A DNA stretch of 64,000 nucleotides from Hoylesella enoeca JCM 12259 (GCF_000613405.1 NZ_BAIX01000005.1:1-64000); one strand, 5' to 3'; shown: positions 36,301-45,235, numbered from the stretch's first letter. The notes: generated by a model from the letters alone, not told the origin. Program-made: numbers and translations.

Positions 36301-36746
36301 AGGTAAATATTGATGAAGCTCGTATCACTGCCCGTCTTTTGCAACGCATTTATCGGTTTTACGGACCACGATTCGATGTGCAGCGCACCGTGGGCGTCAT
36401 AGTTCCTTATCGCAATCAGATTGCCATGATCCGCCGTGAGATCGATAAACTCGGTATCGATGAACTTCTTTCGATCAGCATCGACACTGTGGAACGGTAT
36501 CAAGGATCACAGCGCGATGTCATCATTTATTCCTTTACCGTGCAGAATCGTTATCAACTCGACTTTCTCACAAGCAATTGTTTTGAGGAAGACGACCGTT
36601 TGATTGATCGCAAACTCAATGTGGCTCTCACGCGTGCACGCCTCCAAATGATTCTCACGGGGCATCCGGAAACGCTTTCTCACAATCGAATCTTCCGACA
36701 ACTCATTGATGATGTGAAAAGTAAAGGAGGATACACCTCTCTTTAA
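33348..36746 (+). CDS. Dna2-like nuclease / superfamily 1 helicase
   Basis: An 1132-aa protein combining a nuclease and a helicase. A PD-(D/E)XK nuclease core is visible near residues 325-360 (SFVCEALGIQGRVDLM, then LLVEQKSG, giving the D...ExK signature). The C-terminal half is an SF1B (Upf1/Dna2-type) helicase: Walker A VGPPGTGKTSMAL (about 705), Walker B AVIDEASQILEP (about 820), GDHKQLPAVVQ (about 858), VERYQGSQRDVIIYS and VALTRARLQM (about 1090). I see no obvious four-cysteine Fe-S set flanking the nuclease as in eukaryotic Dna2. Probable role: processing DNA or replication intermediates; a defence role is possible but not supported by neighbours. Confidence 0.88.
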   Translation: MYSSRENITAAELFGRVEEIVRAQAARVPGVNRMMHEALVLTCREGLGGERQTFGNLFAQVDFLCKDRGIGVGDAMAIQQLRRDSNRSELLTTDEVAQDCRALCLLISAVFRTAVPSTLVGRIPVVGAQPTDRRTVDDRYVRCMVQALDGAALRVEVDSDGVGEQLRVDLGDERWSDLRRLVRVGTQLNLLDCARSDEGALLPRRIIFEPDFLVDISSIARCFTDYGHHPLAYTVNRMMPAAVSQAILLGHFAGGALDDIIDQGSCYDWTTTFRNSFKERVLAYTTCADLNQREDFRTAAINQAHNIEEIVDYLFADGGRYRREEVVLEPSFVCEALGIQGRVDLMTTDFRLLVEQKSGTNYNIQRGFPNAYGSFQKEDHYVQLLLYYGVLRHNLRLSRNRVDAYLLYSKYPLPGGLVSVNYYDRLFDEALRFRNRLVAYELGIAQEGFERVVDELSPDTLNERHCQTRLFREFQRPQIEAITNPLHRLSALERAYFCRMMTFVYREQAASKLGVQEGIGNNGSDLWTMPLVEKRETGNIYTDLRIVRKERSHDYSGFDTLTLSVPKQGEDFLPNFRQGDMIYLYAYDGEPDVRRALLYKGVMAEIGVDFVTVHLTDGQQNARVFDLHRPSMRYAIEHGGSDVGTNGAIRSLYSFVTTTEDRKALLLGQRVPRCDRRVCLTRSYHPYYDEILLKAKQAVDYFLLVGPPGTGKTSMALRYIVEEEVISGPGRAVLLMAYTNRAIDEICAMLCAAELSFVRIGNEFSCDERFRPYLIDRVMDDCPKLEAAQQRIRETTIFVGTTSAMLSHTNIFQLKHFSLAVIDEASQILEPAMIGLLAAHFGSGENAVTHIDKFILIGDHKQLPAVVQQETVFSAVDDPQLQAIGIDNCRQSLFERLIKWERSQGREDFVGVLQRQGRMHPDVADFPNRMFYHREQLLPVPCPHQEESAIDYTLPSLDALDDMLKRHRVLFFPSKPCRRSDLSDKVNIDEARITARLLQRIYRFYGPRFDVQRTVGVIVPYRNQIAMIRREIDKLGIDELLSISIDTVERYQGSQRDVIIYSFTVQNRYQLDFLTSNCFEEDDRLIDRKLNVALTRARLQMILTGHPETLSHNRIFRQLIDDVKSKGGYTSL

Positions 36747-36843
36747 AACCCTTTTGTTATTTATTGATTTATCTCGATGTTTGCAATCGATAACAGACTA
36801 TGAATAGCTGTTTTACATGATGTGAAGATGGATATAAATAAAG

Positions 36844-36867
36844 AAGGATGACCGAAGAGTCATCCTT
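36844..36867 (-). terminator. Terminator of the tRNA-Asn gene
   Basis: Perfect 9-bp stem AAGGATGAC / GTCATCCTT with a 6-nt loop. On the minus strand it is followed by CTTCTTTATTT. It begins 5 bp past the tRNA 3' end. Confidence 0.75.
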
Positions 36868-36872
36868 GTTGC

Positions 36873-36945
36873 GCTTCAAGATGGGCTTGAACCAACGACC
36901 CCCTGATTAACAGTCAGGTGCTCTAACCAACTGAGCTATTGAAGC
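36873..36945 (-). tRNA. tRNA-Asn (anticodon GTT)
   Basis: The 73-nt cloverleaf on the minus strand has acceptor arms GCTTCAA / TTGAAGC, a D-arm with AGCTCAGTTGGTTAGAGC, anticodon stem-loop CTGACTGTTAATCAG with anticodon GTT, and a T-loop GGTTCAAGCCC. No CCA is encoded. Confidence 0.96.
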
Positions 36946-37067
36946 ATTGCGAGTGCAAAGGTAAACCGTTTTTTTGAAACCGCCAAATAAATTCAAGAAA
37001 AATTTCGTTAGTCATGCAATTTGGAATAATTTTGGGGTAGAAAGCACGGATTGTAACGATTAAATCG

Positions 37068-37075
37068 TACTTTTG
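37068..37075 (+). promoter_or_regulatory. -7 element upstream of the first S41 protease
   Basis: TACTTTTG, followed by GC. The spacing to the protease ATG (about 185 nt) places a 22-bp repeat array inside the predicted mRNA leader. Confidence 0.5.
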
Positions 37076-37159
37076 CAACACACAATGGGCCAGCGATATA
37101 CGGTGTCCGGAAAATAAATGAAGTTGATATGAAAAGACAGATAGCATCTTGGTGCGAAG

Positions 37160-37247
37160 CGATTCATGCTTTTTCGCACGCCAAAAGAGCGTTAATTGCA
37201 CGCCGAAAAGCATCTTTTCACATGCCAATTAACGGTATGTTTACAAA
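37160..37247. repeat. 22-bp repeat array in the leader of the S41 protease gene
   Basis: Four exact-phase units start at 37160, 37182, 37204 and 37226 and mix the two subtypes (TTTTTCGCACGC, AGCGTTAATTGCACGC, CGAAAAGCATCTTTTC, CAATTAACGG). A degenerate fifth may start at 37138. It lies between the -7 element and the protease ATG. Confidence 0.78.
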
Positions 37248-37260
37248 CGGTTGGATATCA

Positions 37261-38916
37261 ATGAGATGGAAAACGGCTGTGGCCTTTCTTGCGATAGGTA
37301 TCCCGTTGGTTGCTCAGAACAAAGATCACAATTTCGATGTAGCTAAGAATCTGGATGTTTTCAATGCCATTTATAAGCAGTTGGATATGATGTATGTCGA
37401 CACGCTTAACGCCGACGAAGTGATCGGAAATGGCATTAATGCAATGCTGCGGAGCCTCGACCCTTATACGGTTTACTTCCCGGCAGAACAGCAGAAGGAG
37501 TTGAAAGAGATCTATACAGGCAAGTTTGCGGGCATCGGAGCACTCATCCGATACTATCCGAAACTGAAATACACCGTCATCGACGAGCCTTATCGCGGTA
37601 TGCCTGCGGCCGAAGCAGGACTGCGTAAGGGTGATATTATCTTGGGTATCGACGATGTTTCGATGGCGGGTAAGGACTCGAAGTTTGTCAGCGAACATCT
37701 GCGTGGTACCCCTGGAACCAGCATTGTCCTGCGAATCAAGCGTTGGTCTACCGGCAAGGAGATGCGCGTCAAGGTCACGCGCCGCATTATTAAGCAACCC
37801 GCTTTGCCGTATTACGGGATGCGAAAGGGCGGCGTCGGCTACATCAGTCTGCGTCAGTTTACCGAGGGTTGTGCCAAAGAGATGCGCCGTGCGGTGATGG
37901 ATCTGAAAGCCAAGGGGATGAAATCGCTCATCTTCGACCTGCGAAACAATGGCGGAGGATCGGAACAAGAGGCTGTGGATATCGTCAATATGTTTGTGCG
38001 AAAGGGATTGACGATCGTGTCGAACCGTGGTAAACTCAAGCGCGCCAACCGCGATTACAAGACCGCAGTGGAGCCAATCGATACGCTGATGCCCATCGTC
38101 GTCTTAGTCAACGGCGGCACAGCGAGTGCCGGAGAGATTACGAGCGGCAGCCTGCAAGACCTTGACCGTGCTGTGATTCTTGGTTCCCGCACGTATGGCA
38201 AGGGGCTCGTGCAGATGTCGGTAGACCTGCCTTACAACGGGAGTCTGAAACTGACGACTAACAAATACTACATTCCCAGCGGCCGATGTATTCAAGCCAT
38301 CAACTACAAACACAGTAACGGGGGATACGTTGAGCACGTACCCGACTCGCTGACCAAGGTTTTTCACACGGCCAATGGGCGTGAAGTGCGCGACGGCGGA
38401 GGCATTCAGCCCGACGTAGAAATCAAACCCGACTCGCTGCCTAACATCGCTTATTATCTCGAATATGTCGATTCCAATTCGGTGTTGATGAACTATGAGG
38501 TGGAGTATATTGCCAAACATCCCGCCATTGCGCCTGCATCCGAATTTGAACTAAGTGATACCGACTATGCCGATTTCAAGCAACGGGTGCTCAAAAGCGG
38601 GTTCAGCTATGACCGTGAAAGCGAGAAATACTTGAAGAATCTCGTTAAATTAGCCAAATTCGAGGGCTATTATGATGACGCAAAAGCCGAATTCGAGCAG
38701 TTGGAAAAGAAGTTGAGCCACAACGTGGAGAAAGATCTGGACTACAATAAAGCTGTTATCAAACAGCTGATTACTAATGATATTGTTACCGCTTACTACT
38801 ATCAGAGCGGCGCAATTGAGCACTCTCTGCGGTCGGACAAGCAGATGCAGGCGGCCGAAAAACTGCTCAACACGCCACAGGAATATCGTAAACTGTTGCT
38901 ACCTAAGAAGAAATGA
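37261..38916 (+). CDS. S41 family C-terminal processing protease
   Basis: Exported serine protease, 551 aa. A signal peptide (MRWKTAVAFLAIGIPLVAQN) is followed by the pre-PDZ region (LDPYTVYFPAEQQKELKE), a PDZ domain (about residues 85-165; GLRKGDIILGIDDV) and the protease core. The Ser-Lys dyad is visible in GGTASAGEITSGSLQD (about residue 290) and YGKGLVQMS. The frame runs 44 codons further upstream through a repeat array, but the signal peptide argues for the ATG at 37261. A paralogue of similar layout lies at 53877-55452. A 35-aa membrane peptide overlaps its stop. Confidence 0.93.
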   Translation: MRWKTAVAFLAIGIPLVAQNKDHNFDVAKNLDVFNAIYKQLDMMYVDTLNADEVIGNGINAMLRSLDPYTVYFPAEQQKELKEIYTGKFAGIGALIRYYPKLKYTVIDEPYRGMPAAEAGLRKGDIILGIDDVSMAGKDSKFVSEHLRGTPGTSIVLRIKRWSTGKEMRVKVTRRIIKQPALPYYGMRKGGVGYISLRQFTEGCAKEMRRAVMDLKAKGMKSLIFDLRNNGGGSEQEAVDIVNMFVRKGLTIVSNRGKLKRANRDYKTAVEPIDTLMPIVVLVNGGTASAGEITSGSLQDLDRAVILGSRTYGKGLVQMSVDLPYNGSLKLTTNKYYIPSGRCIQAINYKHSNGGYVEHVPDSLTKVFHTANGREVRDGGGIQPDVEIKPDSLPNIAYYLEYVDSNSVLMNYEVEYIAKHPAIAPASEFELSDTDYADFKQRVLKSGFSYDRESEKYLKNLVKLAKFEGYYDDAKAEFEQLEKKLSHNVEKDLDYNKAVIKQLITNDIVTAYYYQSGAIEHSLRSDKQMQAAEKLLNTPQEYRKLLLPKKK

Positions 38917-39020
38917 GACGACGTGCAGATCATAACATCCGCTTGATGTGGCTCATCATGGCTTTGGCTTTCATCGTAATCCTGGCAACGGCGATGCTTT
39001 TTTATGCCGTCGTTGCCTAA
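38913..39020 (+). CDS. 35-aa single-pass membrane micro-protein
   Basis: ATG overlaps the TGA of the S41 protease gene (ATGA), indicating coupled translation. The peptide starts with a basic stretch (MRRRADHN) and then has one membrane segment (about residues 12-34, LIMALAFIVILATAMLFYAVV). I recognise no family. It could modulate or anchor the protease or simply be a small membrane protein. The coupling and clear membrane helix make it more likely real than chance. Confidence 0.55.
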   Translation: MRRRADHNIRLMWLIMALAFIVILATAMLFYAVVA

Positions 39021-39054
39021 CAATCACAACCTTGAAAATCGATAGTTGTGCGTC

Positions 39055-40273
39055 TTATCCTATCTGTTTGAGCAGATAGGCACACTTTTCGGGATTACCG
39101 AGTGTCTTTCCTTGGTCGCAGGAAAGCTTCACGCAGTCGTGCCATTCGCGCTTTTCAGTGATACGTGAACGGGTGAGTTTCACCACGATATTCATCGGAT
39201 TGCAGTCTTCCACGTCGCAAGTGAGGAACGTACCCATACCATAACTGTCCTGCATTCGCCCTCCGACGTATTGGTGGAGTTGGATGGCGCGGTCGATATT
39301 GAGTCCGTTACTGAACACCACTTGCTTGGTTCTGGGGTCTATTCCCAATGATTTATACTTCTGAATAATCTTCTCGGTCTGCTCTTCTTCTACTCCGCTG
39401 TCTACCCGCAGACCTGTAAACATCATTGCCATACGCTTGGACAGATTGCCGAAAAACACCTTGTCGCCGAAACAGTCATAAAGATAGATGCCGTTATCGC
39501 CGTCGTATACATCGCTGAATTTGCGCATAACGTTGAAGTTGCATTCAAAAACACCGCTCACATTCTCCTCAAATTCGATGATCTGATGGCTCATTGTGCC
39601 GATCGGAATAAGGTCGAACTTCATCGCCAGAAACACATTGCTCGTGCCCGTAAACCGCCCAGTCCAGGTGATGACCGTTATCATCGTCGTAACCGCCCTG
39701 TTCATAGACAGTTTTCATTGTGTGAACCACCATCTCTTGATGGTCGAAAGAGAGGCGCCTGCGCGTTCCCATATCGCTCAGAATGAGTCCGTTGCTGAAT
39801 ATCTTGCGGGCTTTTGCCTCGGCCCGCAGCTGTTCTCGCTCGGAGTTATAACGCTGAATATCACCCCGCAACTCGTGCATCAGTTCCGAAACGATGGAGA
39901 GCACGGGCATCTCCCACATGATCGCGGCATACCATTTACCCCGAATGGAGATGTGCAAATGCCCCACCTCGTCTTGCGAGACGGTCACTTCGCGCGGATC
40001 GAACCTGTAACCGCGCAGGAATGTGAAGTACCATTCGGGTAGATAATACATCCGCTGCTTCATAAACGCAATCTCCTCGTCGGTGATAATCACGTTGGGC
40101 ATCAGCGCAATCTGCTCTTTCACCAGCTTGCCGAACCCTTCGGGATAAATCGTTCCGTTGCGATCGAAGAACGTATATTCCACTTCTGCCCGCGGATAAG
40201 TCTGTAAAACATAATACTGGCAACTGAAAGTATAAGCATCGTTGTCGGTGAGATGGTTGATAATCTGTCTCAT
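39055..40273 (-). pseudogene. pncB: Nicotinate phosphoribosyltransferase, frameshifted
   Basis: Makes nicotinate mononucleotide from nicotinate and PRPP in NAD salvage. The N-terminal part (MRQIINHLTDNDAYTFSCQY, RGYRFDPREV) runs from 40273 and the C-terminal part (RFTGTSNVFLAMKFDLIPIGTMSHQ, GLRVDSG, VFSNGLNIDRAIQLHQ) is in another frame. The shift lies in the overlap 39569-39705, most likely around 39660-39680 before TWTGRFTGTSN. Unlike the other breaks here it needs one inserted or two lost bases. Corrected length is about 405 aa, normal for PncB. Confidence 0.92.
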
Positions 40274-40347
40274 TTTTTTGTTTGTTTTGCACTATATTGC
40301 GCGCAAAGTTACGTTTTTTCTGCGGGATATGTTCATCTTTCCGCTTT

Positions 40348-40435
40348 TAATTGATGCTTAATCGCGTTGTGACTAACGGTTAATCGCGCTCCAACTAAGC
40401 ATTAGTTGGAGCGCGATTAACCGTTTGTTGATACT
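40348..40435. repeat. 22-bp repeat array with a perfect 22-bp hairpin
   Basis: Four units start at 40348, 40370, 40392 and 40414. Within them 40377-40398 and 40402-40423 are perfect 22-nt inverted complements around a 3-nt loop (GCA), centred on CAACTAAGCATTAGTTG. The block lies between pncB and tRNA-Arg. Confidence 0.9.
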
Positions 40436-40456
40436 GTGAAAGGATCAATCAAGAAG

Positions 40457-40528
40457 TACTCCCACCGGGAATCGAACCCGGATCAAAGGTTTAGGAAACC
40501 TACGTTCTATCCATTGAACTATGGGAGC
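40457..40528 (-). tRNA. tRNA-Arg (anticodon CCT)
   Basis: The 72-nt cloverleaf on the minus strand has acceptor GCTCCCA, D-arm AGTTCAATGGATAGAAC, anticodon loop TTCCTAA giving anticodon CCT, and T-arm CCGGGTTCGATTCCCGG. CCA is not encoded. Position 27-43 is a T-T mismatch. Confidence 0.95.
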
Positions 40529-40629
40529 AGACCTATTCGGTGATGCAAAGATAATGGTTTTTCTTGATTGAGCGAAATAAATGCAAGGCGATTTTTCTGC
40601 AAAAAACGTTAGGAATAGACAGAATTCAG

Positions 40630-40659
40630 TTGTCGTTCGACGATTTTTGACTACCTTTG
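40630..40659 (+). promoter_or_regulatory. Promoter of the Ca-ATPase
   Basis: TTG at 40630-40632, 19-nt spacer, TACCTTTG at 40652-40659. The ATG follows 19 nt later. Confidence 0.65.
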
Positions 40660-40678
40660 TGGGCTCAACAAGACATTT

Positions 40679-43365
40679 ATGAATGTATCAGACTTTACGA
40701 CAAAAACCGTCGACGGCGGTCTCACGCAGCCGGAAGTAGAGGCCAGTAGGCGTCTGCATGGCAGCAATATACTTACACCGCCGCGCGGCGTATCGCTTTG
40801 GAAGCTCTATCTTGATAAATATCGCGACCCGATGATCAAGATTTTGCTTCTCACGGCATTTGTTTCGCTCGTGCTGGCGTTTATCGAAGGCGACTTCATC
40901 GAGACCATCGGTATCTTCGTTGCGATATTCCTCGCCACGACGGTAGGCTTCGTTTTCGAGCGCGATGCAGCCCGAAAGTTCAGTGTACTGACGTCGCTTG
41001 ATGAGGAACAACCCGTTAAAGTGAAACGCGACGGCCGTGTGCAGGAGATTGCCCGGCGTGATGTTGTCGTGGGAGACATCTTGATTATAGAGGTGGGCGA
41101 CGAGATTCCGGCCGACGGTCAGTTGCTCAGCGCCGTGGATTTGCAGATCAACGAGTCGTCGCTTACAGGCGAACCGATGGTTACGAAATATGCAGACGCC
41201 GCAGGGCAACACACCGAAGACGCTTATCCAGCCGACCAAGTGTTGCGTTCGACGATGGTAATGGGCGGCCGCGGTGTGGCTCGTGTTACGGCCGTGGGCG
41301 ATGAAACGGAAATCGGGAAAGTGGCTCGCAAGTCGACGGAAACCACCGGCACAGAGACGCCTCTCAATCAACAGCTTGGTAAACTGGCCCGATTCATCAG
41401 CAAATTGGGCTCGTGCGTGGCCGTGGTAGCTTTCGTGCTTTTCCTCGGTCACAGTATTTTGACCGATACGGTGTGGCATTCGGGTGATTATCTGCGGATG
41501 ACCGAGCTCACGCTCAACTATTTTATGATGACCGTTACACTCATTGTGATGGCCGTTCCCGAGGGACTTCCAATGGCGGTAACGCTGAGTCTGGCCCTGA
41601 ATATGCGCCGAATGTTGCGCAGCAACAATCTTGTTCGCAAGCTGCACGCCTGCGAAACAATGGGTGCAGTTACCGTTATATGCACCGATAAGACCGGAAC
41701 GCTGACGCAAAACCGAATGGAAGTGCGCGAGATGGTTCCCCTTTCTGATGACGACCGATTGCTGGCCACAGCCATTGCTGTGAATACCACGGCCCATCTC
41801 GATGCCGATGATGGGCGCGGGATAGGTAATCCCACTGAGATTGCACTGCTGACGTGGGCTCAAAAGCACAGCTTTGATTATCACGAATTGCGTGAGCGAG
41901 CCGACATCGAGGTGCAACTCCCGTTCTCAACAGAGCGAAAGCTGATGGCTACCATTGCCCGTGTCGAGGGGCGCCGTTATCTTTTCGTCAAAGGAGCACC
42001 TGAAATTATTCTGGCGATTTGCCGTCTTTCGCCCGACGAAAGACCGTTACTTGCACAGCGTTTAACGGCTTTTCAGCAGGCCGCTAACCGTACTTTGGCG
42101 CTGGCTTATCGTGAGCTGCAAGATACCGAAACAGATATTGCTTCATTACTTGCTCCCCTCTCCCAAGGGAAAGATACCGGGGATGAGGCTGTCGAGCTAT
42201 CGGATGCACTGCTTACACTACAATCCTTGGTTGCTATCAGCGATCCGTTGCGTCTCGATGTACCGTCGGCTGTGGCCGAATGTCGGCGTGCCGGCATTAC
42301 GGTGAAGATCGTTACGGGCGACACTTCGGCCACAGCCATCGAGATTGCGCGGCAAATCGGTATCTGGACAGCCGATGACGATAAGGTTGAAGCTGCCCAT
42401 CCGAACAGTCGACACATCACCGGCACCGACTTTGCAGCCTCAGCGATGAGGCGGCTTACGCCGAAGTGGAGGGGTTGAAAGTGATGTCGCGGGCCCGACC
42501 CGACAACAAACAGCGGTTGGTTCAGCTATTGCAGCGCCACGGCGAGATTGTGGCCGTTACGGGAGACGGCACCAACGATGCGCCCGCACTCAATTATGCG
42601 CACGTGGGCTTGTCGCTCGGCTCGGGCACGAGTGTAGCCAAAGAAGCATCGGATATGACTCTCTTGGACGACTCTTTCGCGTCGATCGCCCGCGCGGTGA
42701 TGTGGGGTCGGTCACTGTATAAGAACATTCAGCGGTTTCTTTACTTCCAGTTGGTGGTCAATTTGGCTGCTCTATTGCTCGTGCTTTGCGCCTCACTGGT
42801 GGGTATGGCGATGCCGCTCACCGTCACCCAGATATTATGGGTTAACCTGATAATGGATACTTTCGCTGCGATGTCACTGGCTTCGCTGCCGCCTTCGCAC
42901 GAAGTGATGAACGAGAAGCCGCGTCGCAGCACCGATTTCATCATCACGCGCTCGATGATTCGGAGCATCTGCGTGGCCGGTGTAGCCTTGTTTGCATTGA
43001 TGTCGGGCCTCCTTCTCTATTACGAATACGATTCCGACCCAGGCATCCAATTGCATGAACTCACGATATTCTTCACTGTTTTCGTGATGCTTCAGTTCTG
43101 GAACCTCTTCAATGCGAAGTCACTCGGCTCGCATCATTCGGCTTTCCGTCATTTCTTTTTGGATCGGGGACTCATTCTTGTACTGTTAATCATCCTCGGC
43201 GGACAATGGATTATCGTGACATTCGGCGGTAAGATGTTCCGCACCGAACCTCTTTCGCCCGTCGAATGGATCTCGATCATTGCCTCGACATCTGTTGTTC
43301 TTTGGGTCGGTGAGTTGAGTCGATGGATCAAAAGAAAGCAATCGAGCAAGCAAACCATAAAGTAG
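40679..43365 (+). pseudogene. P-type calcium-transporting ATPase, frameshifted by one base
   Basis: Membrane pump of the P2 (SERCA/PMR1-like) type. From the N-terminus: cation-ATPase N domain, first membrane helices, actuator (ESSLTGEP), membrane helix with VPEGLPMAVTLSLA, phosphorylation site ICDKTGTLTQNR-like (CTDKTGTLTQNR, about residue 337), nucleotide-binding domain (KGAPE), then after the break VTGDGTNDAPAL and the C-terminal helices. The frame breaks near 42438, where GCCTC stands for GCCCTC; restoring one C gives FAALSDEAAYAEVEGLKV and about 896 aa. Segment 42037-42102 has a 22-bp periodicity resembling the intergenic repeats. ribF follows 13 bp after the stop. Confidence 0.92.
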
Positions 43366-43378
43366 TGAGGAGCAAGTC

Positions 43379-44305
43379 ATGATAATCGTGCATGAAATAA
43401 ACGGCTCGTTTCCTCCCGCAGTAGCCACAATCGGCTTCTTCGATGGTGTTCATCGCGGCCATCAGTACCTTATCGGGCATGTCGTTAACATAGCCCGAGC
43501 GTGTCGTTTGGCCTCTATGGTCATTACATTTGCTTGTCATCCGCGCCAAGTTATCGATACTGACTATGTGCCCAGGATGCTTTCTACCCCCGACATGAAG
43601 TTGGCGCGACTCGCAGAAACAGGTATTGATCAGTGCGTTGTACTCGATTTCGACCGTCGAATGGCTGCACTCACAGCGCAAGAGTTTATGAAACGTATCT
43701 TGAAAGACCGTTTCAACGTGCGCAAACTCATCATCGGATACGATAATAGATTTGGTCATGACCGATCGGAAGGCATCGAACAATATCGCATCTACGGTCA
43801 AGCGTTGGGCATCGAAGTGTTGGAAAGCCGCGGAATCACGGTTGACGGCATTCGCGTTAGCTCTTCGGTGATCCGTAAAGCCATTGAACGCGGCGATCTG
43901 ATAGAGGCCAATCGCTGTTTAGGTTATGCTTACACGATTGCCGCTCATGTGGTGCATGGTTTCCGAAACGGGCATAAATTAGGCTTTCCCACGGCCAATC
44001 TCGATATGAATGAGGTGTGTCAGCTGCTGCCGCAGATAGGAGTCTATGCCTCGCAAGTGCGTATTGATGAAACAACTGAGCTACTTCCGGCGATGACAAG
44101 TGTGGGAACACGTCCCACTTTTGATGGAACGCGCCTGTCAGTAGAGACCCATATCTTGGATTTCGATGCTGACTTGTACGGCCGGAAACTTGAAGTGCAA
44201 TTCTTAAAACGACTTCGTGGCGAACGGAAGTTTGCCGACTTGCAGCAACTTCAAACCCAATTGGCCGACGATGAAAGGCGTGTTCGCCAACTGAACGGCC
44301 TTTGA
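43379..44305 (+). CDS. ribF: Bifunctional riboflavin kinase / FMN adenylyltransferase
   Basis: Makes FMN and FAD from riboflavin. The 308-aa protein has the N-terminal nucleotidyltransferase domain (GFFDGVHRGHQYLI, GYDNRFGHDRSEG, VSSSVIRKAIERGD) and the C-terminal flavokinase domain (GNKLGFPTANL-type motif as GHKLGFPTANLDM, VGTRPTFDG, VETHILDFDADLYG). The start is 13 bp after the ATPase stop, so co-transcription is likely. Length is normal. Confidence 0.96.
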   Translation: MIIVHEINGSFPPAVATIGFFDGVHRGHQYLIGHVVNIARACRLASMVITFACHPRQVIDTDYVPRMLSTPDMKLARLAETGIDQCVVLDFDRRMAALTAQEFMKRILKDRFNVRKLIIGYDNRFGHDRSEGIEQYRIYGQALGIEVLESRGITVDGIRVSSSVIRKAIERGDLIEANRCLGYAYTIAAHVVHGFRNGHKLGFPTANLDMNEVCQLLPQIGVYASQVRIDETTELLPAMTSVGTRPTFDGTRLSVETHILDFDADLYGRKLEVQFLKRLRGERKFADLQQLQTQLADDERRVRQLNGL

Positions 44306-44382
44306 TCAATGTATCAAAGGTTGTAACAGTTTTATAAAACGCACGTATTCTTCACACTGACAACTCTCTAATTCGTAAGCAA

Positions 44383-45219
44383 ATGACAACAACAGCTAAA
44401 AACATTCTCAACGTCTTGTGGTTTATCGGAGTCTATCTGCTGATTCAATTCTTCGCTACCGTCATCGTGGGCATGGCTTTTCTCTTGTCTCGCGGACTAT
44501 CGATGGCCGAAGCGGTCACCACATTTCAAAACGGATTTCCGATGGATCCGACGGCAATCATTGCATTGACCGTGGTGTCGAACACTCTTGTCATTCTGCT
44601 GTTTGTCATCTGCAAATGGACACCGATATCGTTGAATTATCTAAGAAGCAAGCCTTGGGGCACGCTCATGTGGGTGATATTGCTTGGTCTGGTCACCTTT
44701 GTTCCGTCTATTTGGATGGTTGAATGGATTGATGTCGACGTTCCAAGCGACATCGATAAAATGTTGAACACCTTGTTGGGTGACGGTTTCGGCTATTTGG
44801 CCATAGGTGTTTTAGCTCCCATTGCAGAAGAAATTCTCTTCCGGGGCGCCATTCTCCGTTGCCTGTTAGCACTTTTCTCGCAACGACTCCATTGGTTGGC
44901 CATCCTGCTGTCGGCCATTATCTTTGGTTTAGCTCACGGCAATATGGCGCAAGCTCCGCATGCAATGATGCTTGGGTTGCTATTCGGCTGGATGTATTAT
45001 CGCACCCGAAGCATCATTCCCAGTTTGGTCTTGCATTCGGTGAACAACTCTATTATCTGCACACTCTATGCTTTCGTCCCCGGTGTCAATGACTTGAAAC
45101 TTATTGATTTATTCGGAGGCAATGCACAAACGATGTGGATCTGCATTGCACTTTCGCTGCTGCTCACCATTCCTTTGCTGCTCCAACTGGCACGAAAACT
45201 GAATCGACACCAAGCGTAA
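44383..45219 (+). CDS. CPBP family intramembrane metalloprotease
   Basis: A 278-aa membrane protein with about seven or eight hydrophobic segments. The Abi/CPBP (CAAX protease-like) motifs are all present: PIAEEILFRGAIL (EExxxR, about residue 147), FGLAHGN (His, about residue 187) and LVLHSVNNS (HxxxN). Bacterial members process membrane or secreted proteins or peptides; the target here is unknown. It converges on hsp20 with a shared hairpin at 45236-45278. Confidence 0.9.
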   Translation: MTTTAKNILNVLWFIGVYLLIQFFATVIVGMAFLLSRGLSMAEAVTTFQNGFPMDPTAIIALTVVSNTLVILLFVICKWTPISLNYLRSKPWGTLMWVILLGLVTFVPSIWMVEWIDVDVPSDIDKMLNTLLGDGFGYLAIGVLAPIAEEILFRGAILRCLLALFSQRLHWLAILLSAIIFGLAHGNMAQAPHAMMLGLLFGWMYYRTRSIIPSLVLHSVNNSIICTLYAFVPGVNDLKLIDLFGGNAQTMWICIALSLLLTIPLLLQLARKLNRHQA

Positions 45220-45235
45220 AGCTGTAAAAAAAAGG

